Shown here: positions 1-6,429 of the stretch, piece after piece
Numbering within the stretch: the first letter of the stretch is position 1
Layout: the number at the start of each line of letters is the position of its first letter
Assembly (NCBI GenBank): GCA_937907305.1
Contig: CALERQ010000188.1
Span: forward strand, 1-11,193
From: an uncultured Clostridia bacterium
GTDB taxonomy: Bacteria > Bacillota > Clostridia > Oscillospirales > Ruminococcaceae
Direction of reading: 5' to 3'
DNA: 11,193 nucleotides
The notes under the pieces: generated by a model
The model's database searches: none
What the model saw: only the letters and a program-made list of their open reading frames with translations
Told to the model about the DNA's origin: nothing
Position numbers and translations under genes: made by a program

Positions 1-54
1 AGCAGCTGATTTGTAATCAGCAGGTCGGGGGTTCGAATCCGTCCACCAGCTCCA
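1..54 (+). tRNA. tRNA-Thr(UGU), 3' part (5' end outside window)
   Basis: The window opens inside a tRNA. The anticodon stem GCTGA/TCAGC (5-9 with 17-21) encloses the loop TTTGTAA with anticodon TGT at 12-14, which reads threonine codon ACA. The T-loop TTCGAAT is at 32-38, the 3' acceptor strand CACCAGC at 44-50, the discriminator T at 51, and an encoded CCA at 52-54. The T-stem (27-31 with 39-43) contains one G-G mismatch and one G-U pair. The D-arm and 5' acceptor strand lie before the window. Confidence 0.93.
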
Positions 55-78
55 CCACCGCATGACATAACCGAATAT

Positions 79-163
79 GGAGGAGTTCCCGAGCGGCCAA
101 AGGGGGCAGACTGTAAATCTGTTGTCACTGACTTCGATGGTTCGAATCCATCCTCCTCCACCA
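79..163 (+). tRNA. tRNA-Tyr(GUA)
   Basis: This is a complete class II tRNA of 85 nt including encoded CCA. The acceptor strands GGAGGAG (79-85) and CTCCTCC (153-159) pair perfectly. The anticodon stem 106-110/118-122 encloses CTGTAAA with anticodon GTA at 113-115. A long variable arm follows, as expected for bacterial tRNA-Tyr, then the T-arm GATGG-TTCGAAT-CCATC and discriminator A160 with CCA 161-163. It lies 24 nt after tRNA-Thr, presumably in one tRNA transcript. Confidence 0.97.
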
Positions 164-209
164 CAAAAAAGACGCCTTTAGGGCGTCTTTTTTGTGGTGG
201 AGGGGGATG
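149..209 (+). terminator. Intrinsic terminator of the tRNA cluster, with stem extended into tRNA-Tyr
   Basis: The core hairpin GACGCC (171-176)/GGCGTC (182-187), with loop TTTAG, is followed by TTTTTT (188-193). Pairing continues outward: A165-170 with T188-193, then the tRNA-Tyr 3' end (149-164) with 194-209. This gives about 28 bp with a single G-U (T154/G204). The A-tract, GC stem and T-tract layout is also symmetric, so it could work in both directions. Confidence 0.9.
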
Positions 210-249
210 TGGGGAACACAGGTTTTCCTAAAAGGCGGGAGTTTCAGCG
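187..249 (+). repeat. Imperfect direct repeat, copy A
   Basis: This ~63-nt unit starts with the terminator T-tract and runs through TGGAGGGGGATGTGGGG and CTAAAAGG to TCAGCG. It aligns nearly without gaps to 330-391, with roughly 80% identity by eye. Its early part (194-209) is complementary to the 3' end of tRNA-Tyr. No gene is recognisable in it. Confidence 0.7.
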
Positions 250-298
250 CTGATTTGACGCGAAAGACAACCCTGACGGTTTTCTTTCACACTATCTT

Positions 299-317
299 TC
301 CCTCCGAGGGGGAGGGA
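299..317. repeat. Small inverted repeat TCCCTCC/GGAGGGA
   Basis: The 7-bp arms 299-305 and 311-317 enclose the loop GAGGG. It lies between the two direct-repeat copies. A T-tract (331-336) follows only 13 nt later, so this is not a standard terminator. It may be part of a composite intergenic element together with the flanking repeats. Confidence 0.4.
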
Positions 318-329
318 CTGTGCTGATGG

Positions 330-391
330 CTTTTTTGCTGTGGAGGAGGATGTGGGGAGCGCGGACTTTTCTAAAAGGGGAAATATCAGCG
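330..391 (+). repeat. Imperfect direct repeat, copy B
   Basis: This is the second copy of the unit at 187-249. It too begins C-TTTTTT-G and shares GGATGTGGGG, TTCTAAAAGG and TCAGCG with copy A. The stretch 340-352 (GTGGAGGAGGATG) is a perfect 13-nt reverse complement of tRNA-Tyr 149-161. A 60-codon open frame starts at 340, but it has no ribosome binding site and no recognisable product. Confidence 0.7.
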
Positions 392-576
392 GTTTTTGCC
401 CGTATGGGGGTGTGGTGGGGCGTTATACCGGGGCGAATATGGTTCTTATCCATGAAATACAGGGAAAAATGATGGGGATTTTCGGGAAAAAACACAATTG
501 GGGGATGGATGCCAGTAAGTAAAATGCAATAATTGAACAAAAATAATGGAACATGAGATTTTAATGCAAAATTCTC
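392..576. other. Non-coding stretch upstream of the pilus promoter
   Basis: From the end of repeat copy B to the pilus promoter no gene, RNA or clear secondary structure is recognisable. Base composition shifts from G-rich (about 400-440) to AT-rich (about 520-580), consistent with an upstream promoter region. The short open frames here lack ribosome binding sites. Confidence 0.5.
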
Positions 577-605
577 TTGAATTTTATGAGAGATGGTGTT
601 AAGAT
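577..605 (+). promoter_or_regulatory. Sigma-A-type promoter of the pilus operon
   Basis: The -35 TTGAAT (577-582) and -10 TAAGAT (600-605) are separated by 17 nt. A start near 611-613 would give a leader of about 175 nt that contains the whole riboswitch and terminator before the first start codon at 789. The flanking sequence is AT-rich. Confidence 0.75.
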
Positions 606-636
606 AAAGCTAATGAAACAGGAACGATTCCCACAA

Positions 637-726
637 ATTGAATAACCCTTGGCAAACCTGCTGAAAGGCAGGGACGCAAAGTAGAGCGTCTAAACGGGAA
701 ACCGCATGACCGGCTGACTGCATTCT
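637..726 (+). ncRNA. Cyclic di-GMP-I riboswitch aptamer (GEMM-I)
   Basis: This is the sensor domain for the second messenger c-di-GMP in the 5' leader of the pilus operon. The sequence shows the class I hallmark: GGCAAACC (651-658), a short stem capped by a GAAA tetraloop (663-666), then GGGACGCAAAG (671-681). A second arm follows with CTAAAC, an inner CGG-GAAA-CCG hairpin and GCATGAC, the expected place of the tetraloop receptor. The closing 3' part, GGCTGACTGC, starts at 712. The outer P1 helix probably includes GAAT 640-643 with ATTC 722-725. Boundaries are approximate. A covariance-model search with the GEMM-I family would settle it. Confidence 0.93.
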
Positions 727-756
727 TGAGAAAAAGAACGCAGCCAGCCTTTTTTT
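712..756 (+). terminator. Intrinsic terminator of the c-di-GMP riboswitch expression platform
   Basis: The arms 712-721 (GGCTGACTGC) and 740-749 (GCAGCCAGCC) pair with one A-C mismatch. After a second A-C mismatch the stem continues with TTCTT (723-727)/AAGAA (734-738) and closes with loop GAGAAA. T750-756 follow. The left arm lies inside the conserved 3' half of the aptamer, so the terminator and folded aptamer appear mutually exclusive. By that layout ligand binding would favour read-through (ON switch); this is inferred. Confidence 0.88.
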
Positions 757-788
757 ATTTACAAAAATTAGAACAGGAAGGATAAATA

Positions 789-3700
789 ATGTATACCAAA
801 ATCAGCAGCGGAAAGGAATACCGCCGGCACCGGGCCCGCAGGGCTTCGGCGCTATTGGTGGTGCTGGCGCTGCTGTTTACCATGCTGCCAACGGGCCTTT
901 ACACGGTGGCGGATGCTGCCCCGGCGGAGAACGAAGCGCCGCTGCCGGAGGAGACCGTGCCCGCCGGGGAAGCGGAGAAGCAGACTGATGCCGAACCCGA
1001 TGTGGGGAGGGACGAGGACACGGCAGATATTGGCCGGGAGGAAGCAGAGCCCCAAGCCGCAACCAATGGGACGGCGGATGTTGCCGCCCGGGTGCAGTGC
1101 TATGCGGCGCTGAATGGGGACTGGTATCTGGTGGCGAGTAAGACAGTGACCCGGAAGGACAGCGGCAGTAACGGACGCTACTACATCACGGCGGAGGAGC
1201 TGGAGGAGATATACGGCGATTATGGCTTTACGGCGGCGGGTTTTAAGGGAGAACGGTACTTCCCGCATACCGACAGCTATAACAGCGGGTACATCTGGAG
1301 CGACGCCCTGCCGAAGCAGGTGGACGGCAGTTATCTGATCCCGCTGAGCTTCCGTACCGAGATCGACCTTTATTATATGCCCGCCAACCATGCCGGCTCT
1401 GCCAGCTACTTTGACAAGAATGTGGAAAAGGCGAACGCGAAGGTTCTGGCGGATAATATGTTTTACACCGTGACGGTGGAGGACGACCTGAACAAGGTGT
1501 ATACAGAGCTTCCCGCGCCGAAGATCGCATTCCATGGGGAAGATGTGAGCATTACGCTGAAAACAGCGACGGATGTGACCTGGGATGCTGTAAACAGCCT
1601 GACGGGCAATCGCCTGGAGCTGAAGCCGACGGTGCAGACCGAAACCAGTGTGACCTATACCATTCAGGAGATCAACCAGCCGGTGACCTTCCGTCCCAGC
1701 ACCGAAGCGCTATTGATAAAGTATGAGGCCCAGCCGGAGGGCTGGCGGCATAAGATAGGACAGTTTGAGTCCTCGGCGCAGGCCCCCCAGCAAAGCGCGA
1801 CAGTAAAGGGGAAAGCCACCCTGCTGGCAGAGCCAGGGAAGGGAACCTACACGCTGCTGGCCCCGGATATCGACCGGATAGAGGTAAAGCTGACCGGCCA
1901 TAATGCCAATAACCGTTCACTTTATTATTCCTTTATGGGGTGGCGAGTGGCGGGGGCTGCCGAAGAGACGGTGCTGGCTGCCGGTACCACCCTGACGGCT
2001 GAGGAGCTGAACCGGTATGCCGGCAACGATGGCTATGTAACACTGCGGGCGGTATGGAGCGGCGTGGATAGCCTGAATCGCCCCACCACGGTACACTTCT
2101 TCCTGCACCTCAATGGGGAATTGAGAGGCTCGGTGGAGGATGGCGTGCAGAAGGAGGACCAAAAGGACTATACTCCTTCCTTGTATACCACCCGGATGCT
2201 GGGCGCAGGGAACATTCCGGAAAGCTATACCGAGCAGAATACGCAGGGGGTAGTGACGCCGCTGGTGGCACGCACCAATGATAACATGACCGCCTATGAG
2301 GCGGACAGTACGATCCGCAACATGGTGAATGCCCCGGTGCAGGGAGCTACACTGGAGGATCTCCCCAGCGAGGAGAAGGTATTTGCCTACCTGCGCGCCA
2401 ATAGCGACACCATCACCATGAAGGTAAACGGAGCAGAGATCCCGGCGGAGAAGCTTAATTCGGATCACTTCCAGATCCGCTGGAATATGGTCAAATTTGA
2501 GTCCTCCGATGGCTGGCATATAGATGGCGTGCTGGTGGCCAAGCGCACCCGCTTTGTGGTGACAAAAACCTTTGCGGGGGACGCTGAGGCGATAAAACAG
2601 GTGCGGGATCAATTTTCTATTACCGTAAGCCATGCCGAAGACGGCAGCAGCGTGACCGATTTTACCCTGGTGCCGCAGCCCGCGGAGGAAGTAACGGAAC
2701 AGGGCAAGCTGGGCTATACCGGCTATGATGCCGAGACCGATACCTACACCTGGGAGATCCCGGCCCAGCAGGAACGGGAATACAACATAAAAGAGACCGG
2801 GCATACGCTGGAGGGCGGCGGATGGCGGGTACGCAACCGCTATACTATCCGCAATGGCCCGGACGGCACAGCGGCAGGGTATCGGGATTACCCGGAGGAG
2901 ACCGGCATTACCATCAAGGCAGTCTCCTATGGTGATGATGTACCGGACACCGCGGTGCAAACCGTGGCCCTGCAGAACATGTATGTGGGCGTAGGTACCC
3001 TGACGGTAAAAACACAGGATTCCATTACCGGTAACGGGCTGGCAAAGGTAGAGTACAAGCTGTCCCGGCAGGATGAAGCCGCCGTGACCCTGTACCGCAA
3101 GCCGAGCACTTCCCTTTACAGTGTGGCGCAGGAGGAGGGCTATACCGAACTGGCCGCCGACTGCAGGATCATTACCGATGCCAGCGGCTTTTTTACCATC
3201 CGGCTGGATGAGGGGACCTATACCCTGACCGAAGCACTGCCGACGGGGTACTTTGGCCCCGGCACTGTGCGGGTGACGGTGGAAAAGAACGCCACCGGCA
3301 GCATGAATTACCACACCGCGGCGGCGGATCTCCCGGCTGGGGTGACCGCCCCGGAAGGCGGCTGGCTGCAAAATGCCGATACCGATAATGTGGTCATCCT
3401 GAATGTACCCAGAATGCTCATCAGCGTGACGGCCCGCAGCAACTGGCCCGCTACGGGGGATAAGCTGCCTGTGAAGGTGGAGCTGTGGTGCGATGGCGCC
3501 CCGCTGCCGGGGGCTGACTATACCGTGGAGCTGAACGAAAAAAACAGCTGGCAACACACCTGGGACAATCTTCCGCTTTTTACGGACGGCACGGTGGCTG
3601 CCTATACGCTGCGGGAAACCCAAATAGGGGAGATTTACCGAGATCCGGGTGCGGCCAAGGATGGCTTCGCGGATTACCTGGTGACCTATGCCAAGGCCCT

Positions 3701-4532
3701 GTACCGGCAGACCGGGGATGAGGAATACCGGGAGGAACACTGGTGGCAGAAGGCCGATGGAACGCAATGCTTTGCGCAGGAGGCCCTGCTGGTGGTGAAC
3801 AATGAGAGCATCGGGGGCAAGATCGCCTTTGAAAAGCTGGATGAAAAGGGCTACCCATTAAAGGGCGCGGAATTTACCCTGTATGCCGACGCGGAGTGTA
3901 CTGAGGCATTGGCAACGGCCACCTCCGATGAAAACGGCGATGTGCAGTTTGCGGAAAAGAGGCCGGCCGGCACCTATTACCTGCGGGAAACCGCAGCCCC
4001 TGTGGGCTACACCGCGGCGGACCTCACCTGGACGGTGAAGATCGCGGCGGGGAAGGCGACCATCTCCACGCCAGGCGGCACCACTGTTACCGAGGTGAAG
4101 AACACCTCCCGGCTGCGGCTGAAGTTGAAGGTGCTGGGTCCGCAGGGAGAGGAGCTCCCCGGGGCGGTGCTGCGGGTAACGCGGGATAACGGCAGTCCGA
4201 TGCTGTATAAAACCCATGAAGTGCTGGAGCAGATGCCTGCCGGGGATTATGTCATCCGGCTGGCGGGTACTCCCACAGGTTATGTGCCGGAGGACAGCGC
4301 CCCTAACCTAAAGGCGGAATACGGCACGCTGACCTATCTGGATGCGGCGAATACCGCATGGCGGCTGGAACAGTGCGAGGGTGAGGACTACACCTATCTG
4401 CTGACCCTGACGCTGAAGGAGCTGCATATCCTGCCCAGCACCGGCGGCGCCGGAACGGCGCCCTTTACGCTGGCGGGCGCGGCCCTGATGGCCCTGGCGG
4501 TACTGCTGCTGGGCCGAAAGAAAGTGAGATAA
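789..4532 (+). CDS. LPXTG-anchored pilus tip/ancillary adhesin, multi-Cna_B/SpaA-type
   Basis: This 1247-residue exported protein is the first gene of the pilus operon. A long signal peptide (basic RRHRARR region, hydrophobic core 21-40, likely cleavage near ADA 41-43) is followed by an acidic Pro/Glu-rich linker to about 95. An N-terminal region of unrecognised fold follows. About 371-420 resembles an InlB-type repeat (FMGWR...VTLRAVW). A series of Cna_B/SpaA-like beta domains then starts near 588, 735, 876, 1009 and 1107. The 1009 domain is the clearest, with FEKLD and the E-box YYLRETAAPVGYT, the usual elements of an internal Lys-Asn isopeptide bond. The C-terminus has LPSTG (1215-1219), a hydrophobic helix and a GRKKVR tail. 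Its size and place before the major pilin suggest the tip subunit; the ligand is unknown. The start is set by AGGAAGG at 776-781. Confidence 0.93.
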   Translation: MYTKISSGKEYRRHRARRASALLVVLALLFTMLPTGLYTVADAAPAENEAPLPEETVPAGEAEKQTDAEPDVGRDEDTADIGREEAEPQAATNGTADVAARVQCYAALNGDWYLVASKTVTRKDSGSNGRYYITAEELEEIYGDYGFTAAGFKGERYFPHTDSYNSGYIWSDALPKQVDGSYLIPLSFRTEIDLYYMPANHAGSASYFDKNVEKANAKVLADNMFYTVTVEDDLNKVYTELPAPKIAFHGEDVSITLKTATDVTWDAVNSLTGNRLELKPTVQTETSVTYTIQEINQPVTFRPSTEALLIKYEAQPEGWRHKIGQFESSAQAPQQSATVKGKATLLAEPGKGTYTLLAPDIDRIEVKLTGHNANNRSLYYSFMGWRVAGAAEETVLAAGTTLTAEELNRYAGNDGYVTLRAVWSGVDSLNRPTTVHFFLHLNGELRGSVEDGVQKEDQKDYTPSLYTTRMLGAGNIPESYTEQNTQGVVTPLVARTNDNMTAYEADSTIRNMVNAPVQGATLEDLPSEEKVFAYLRANSDTITMKVNGAEIPAEKLNSDHFQIRWNMVKFESSDGWHIDGVLVAKRTRFVVTKTFAGDAEAIKQVRDQFSITVSHAEDGSSVTDFTLVPQPAEEVTEQGKLGYTGYDAETDTYTWEIPAQQEREYNIKETGHTLEGGGWRVRNRYTIRNGPDGTAAGYRDYPEETGITIKAVSYGDDVPDTAVQTVALQNMYVGVGTLTVKTQDSITGNGLAKVEYKLSRQDEAAVTLYRKPSTSLYSVAQEEGYTELAADCRIITDASGFFTIRLDEGTYTLTEALPTGYFGPGTVRVTVEKNATGSMNYHTAAADLPAGVTAPEGGWLQNADTDNVVILNVPRMLISVTARSNWPATGDKLPVKVELWCDGAPLPGADYTVELNEKNSWQHTWDNLPLFTDGTVAAYTLRETQIGEIYRDPGAAKDGFADYLVTYAKALYRQTGDEEYREEHWWQKADGTQCFAQEALLVVNNESIGGKIAFEKLDEKGYPLKGAEFTLYADAECTEALATATSDENGDVQFAEKRPAGTYYLRETAAPVGYTAADLTWTVKIAAGKATISTPGGTTVTEVKNTSRLRLKLKVLGPQGEELPGAVLRVTRDNGSPMLYKTHEVLEQMPAGDYVIRLAGTPTGYVPEDSAPNLKAEYGTLTYLDAANTAWRLEQCEGEDYTYLLTLTLKELHILPSTGGAGTAPFTLAGAALMALAVLLLGRKKVR

Positions 4533-4558
4533 GCGGGCCCTGCCCAAGGGAAGCCGCT
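4532..4558 (+). other. Possible intercistronic hairpin after the adhesin gene
   Basis: AGCGG (4532-4536) can pair with CCGCT (4554-4558), and CCC (4538-4540) with GGG (4548-4550) inside it. There is no T-tract, so this is not an intrinsic terminator. It could act in mRNA processing or stability between the adhesin and the major pilin. The stem is short and interrupted, so support is modest. Confidence 0.3.
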
Positions 4559-4592
4559 GAGGATATATTTATTCCAAAGGAGTGAAAGTAAC

Positions 4593-6278
4593 ATGAAAAA
4601 GACGATGAAAAGGTGCCTGACGCTGCTGCTGACGCTGGCCATGCTGCTGACCATGGCGGTGCCCGCCGTGGCGGAGGAGAACTATTCCCGGGAGATCACC
4701 TTTACCGGGGTGGCGAATGGCGATACCGTGAAGGCGTATAAGCTGATGTGGTACAGCGATGACTATAACTCCTACGAGTACTATGAGGGATTTTCCAATT
4801 TCGCGGAAAAGAACTATGTTCATCCGCCTAAAACGATGGATGATGTATTGGCGGAGAGCACCCCTCAATTTCTGACCACTTTGATTTCGATGTATGTTCT
4901 GATGACGGAAAGCCCACTTGGCGGGGCGACTCTGCCGGATGTCCAGGCTAGCGCCGAGGCGGACGCGAATGAGCAGGCAAAACTGACCCTGAATCCCGGC
5001 TATTATCTGCTGCTGGTTTCTACCACCGAACAGAACAACCGGACCTATATGCCCGTTACCGTATTTGTGCAGGTGAAGAACGGGAGTGTAAAGGTATACG
5101 CTGCCGGCAGTGAGATTACCGATGATCTGACTGCTGTGTTTAAGCACGAGGAAGGCCCCGCTATCAATGTACGGGTAAATGATGACAGCCGCGGTACAGA
5201 TGAATGGAAGGAAGCCGCCGGTGGCCGGGTTGGCGAAACGATGGATTTTTACATGGAAGTTTCGATCCCTGCCTATGAGAGTGGACTTGTTACCATTAGT
5301 TCGCTGATTGCGAAGTGCCAGCTGACCGGACTGAACTATGTAGCGAACAGCATGAAAGCAACCACCCTGCCCAATGCGGATAGCGATTTCGTAGAGGGTG
5401 CCATTAAAGGGACTACCGCAGGGACCGACGGTAATTTGACCGTTGAGCTGGATTACAGCAAGATCCGCAGTGCTGCCACCGGCAGAGGGCTGGTTTATCT
5501 CCACTTCCAGGCCACCGTAGCCCCGGAGGCCGTGAAGGATTCTGAAGCCACTGCAACGGCCAATCTGGAATATGTATTCTCCATGGAGGCGGGCAAGACC
5601 AAAACGACCGCCAGCTCCACCGCTGCGGTTTATAATTACGACTTTACCCTCTTTAAGAAATCCAATGAGCTGAATAATCCCAGTGACGCGGGTTCCGGGC
5701 ACCAGCCCCTGGCCGGTGCGGGCTTTACCCTGTATGCCGATGAAGAAATGACCAAGGTCATCAATATGGTAAAGGTAGAAGCCGATGGAGGTACCGAAGC
5801 CTATTACCGTCCCGCACTGGTGGGGGAAGAAGGCACCGTGACACAGATGGATGCCAATATGGGCAGTGATAATAATACCCTTTCCATCCGCGGCCTGGAT
5901 GTCGGCTCCTACTATGTGAAGGAGACTAAGACCCCTTCCGGCTACTATGCCCCCAAGGGCAGCTTTAAGCTGGAGCTGACCGCCGAGCGGGATGCCAGCG
6001 AAAGTTTGGTCAAGACCCTTGCAAAAGGCGGTGGATTCAGCGCTCTGAAAGAGGCGGACCGTGCGCTTGTTCAGCGTGACGAAGTAAATCAAGCGCTGAA
6101 TCGATTTGAAGCCGACCTTATCAATAGCTCCACCCCCGTACTGCCCACCACCGGTGGTGTCGGCACCGTGATGTTCACGGTGATCGGCCTGCTGTGCATG
6201 GGTGCGGCACTGTGGTTCTTCCTGTTTGCCCGCCGTCGCCGTGATGACGAGCAGGAGCAGAGTAAGACCACCCTGTAA
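4593..6278 (+). CDS. Major (backbone) pilin, isopeptide-forming fimbrial subunit, LPTTG-anchored
   Basis: This 561-residue protein is predicted to be the polymerised shaft subunit. A signal peptide ends at AVA (25-27). An N-terminal domain runs to about 190. A middle domain (about 190-348) ends in AVYNYDFTLFKK, the usual entry to the last Cna_B-type domain (about 348-470). That domain has candidate isopeptide lysines K355/K356 and E-box glutamate E444 in YYVKETKTPSGYY. LPTTG (517-521), a membrane helix and an RRRR-containing tail form the sorting signal. The canonical pilin motif VYPKN is not seen: VKVYAAG stands at the expected end of the first domain, so the linking lysine is probably elsewhere (for example K in FKHEEGP). 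The ribosome binding site AAAGGAG (4576-4582) is strong, fitting high expression. The class C sortase follows directly. Confidence 0.93.
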   Translation: MKKTMKRCLTLLLTLAMLLTMAVPAVAEENYSREITFTGVANGDTVKAYKLMWYSDDYNSYEYYEGFSNFAEKNYVHPPKTMDDVLAESTPQFLTTLISMYVLMTESPLGGATLPDVQASAEADANEQAKLTLNPGYYLLLVSTTEQNNRTYMPVTVFVQVKNGSVKVYAAGSEITDDLTAVFKHEEGPAINVRVNDDSRGTDEWKEAAGGRVGETMDFYMEVSIPAYESGLVTISSLIAKCQLTGLNYVANSMKATTLPNADSDFVEGAIKGTTAGTDGNLTVELDYSKIRSAATGRGLVYLHFQATVAPEAVKDSEATATANLEYVFSMEAGKTKTTASSTAAVYNYDFTLFKKSNELNNPSDAGSGHQPLAGAGFTLYADEEMTKVINMVKVEADGGTEAYYRPALVGEEGTVTQMDANMGSDNNTLSIRGLDVGSYYVKETKTPSGYYAPKGSFKLELTAERDASESLVKTLAKGGGFSALKEADRALVQRDEVNQALNRFEADLINSSTPVLPTTGGVGTVMFTVIGLLCMGAALWFFLFARRRRDDEQEQSKTTL

Positions 6279-6298
6279 TTTGCCATCCTCCTCATTTT

Positions 6299-6355
6299 CT
6301 TGCCGTCCCGCCGGGGTTTTTCCTCTTTCTCTCCCCCGGCGGGATGGGCGGCAAG
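6299..6355 (+). other. Strong intercistronic hairpin after the major pilin gene
   Basis: CTTGCCG (6299-6305) pairs with CGGCAAG (6349-6355), and TCCCGCCGGGG (6306-6316) with CCCCGGCGGGA (6334-6344). This leaves a 4-nt bulge (6345-6348) and a 17-nt pyrimidine-rich loop. No T-tract follows, so it is better read as an mRNA 3'-end stabiliser, processing site or pause element than as a terminator. It begins 21 nt after the pilin stop codon. Confidence 0.7.
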
Positions 6356-6362
6356 GAAAAGG

Positions 6363-6396
6363 CCGCAAGCCCCGTGGCAACCGTTTGCGGGTTTTT
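6363..6396 (+). terminator. Terminator-like hairpin (possible attenuator) before the pilus sortase
   Basis: CCGCAA (6363-6368) pairs with TTGCGG (6385-6390), with a smaller GCC/GGC pairing inside. G and TTTTT (6392-6396) follow immediately. The stem is only 6 bp with a large loop, so termination is probably partial. It lies 34 nt before the sortase start and could reduce transcription of the downstream genes relative to the major pilin. Confidence 0.45.
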
Positions 6397-6429
6397 CCCT
6401 GCCGCATTACTGCCAAAGGAGTACCATCT

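Noticed and set aside
187..391. CRISPR-like or attachment-site interpretation of the repeats after the tRNA genes
   Set aside because: There are only two diverged copies with no spacer regularity, no cas genes, and no integrase gene or direct copy of the tRNA 3' end. The tRNA match is in the inverted orientation, unlike an att duplication.
340..522. 60-codon plus-strand open frame starting in repeat copy B
   Set aside because: No ribosome binding site is present and the matching frame in repeat copy A is short and diverged, so the similarity is explained by the DNA repeat.
1917..3767. 616-codon open frame on the minus strand opposite the adhesin gene
   Set aside because: It has no ribosome binding site and no recognisable domain, and it mirrors a convincingly annotated LPXTG gene. 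GC-rich codon use leaves antisense frames open by chance.
6202..6429. Longer N-terminus of the class C sortase from an ATG inside the pilin gene
   Set aside because: The extra 76 residues are Arg/Pro/Ser-rich with no export logic and overlap the pilin 3' end and hairpins. The GTG at 6430 has an AAAGGAG site and is followed by a normal basic-plus-TM N-terminus.
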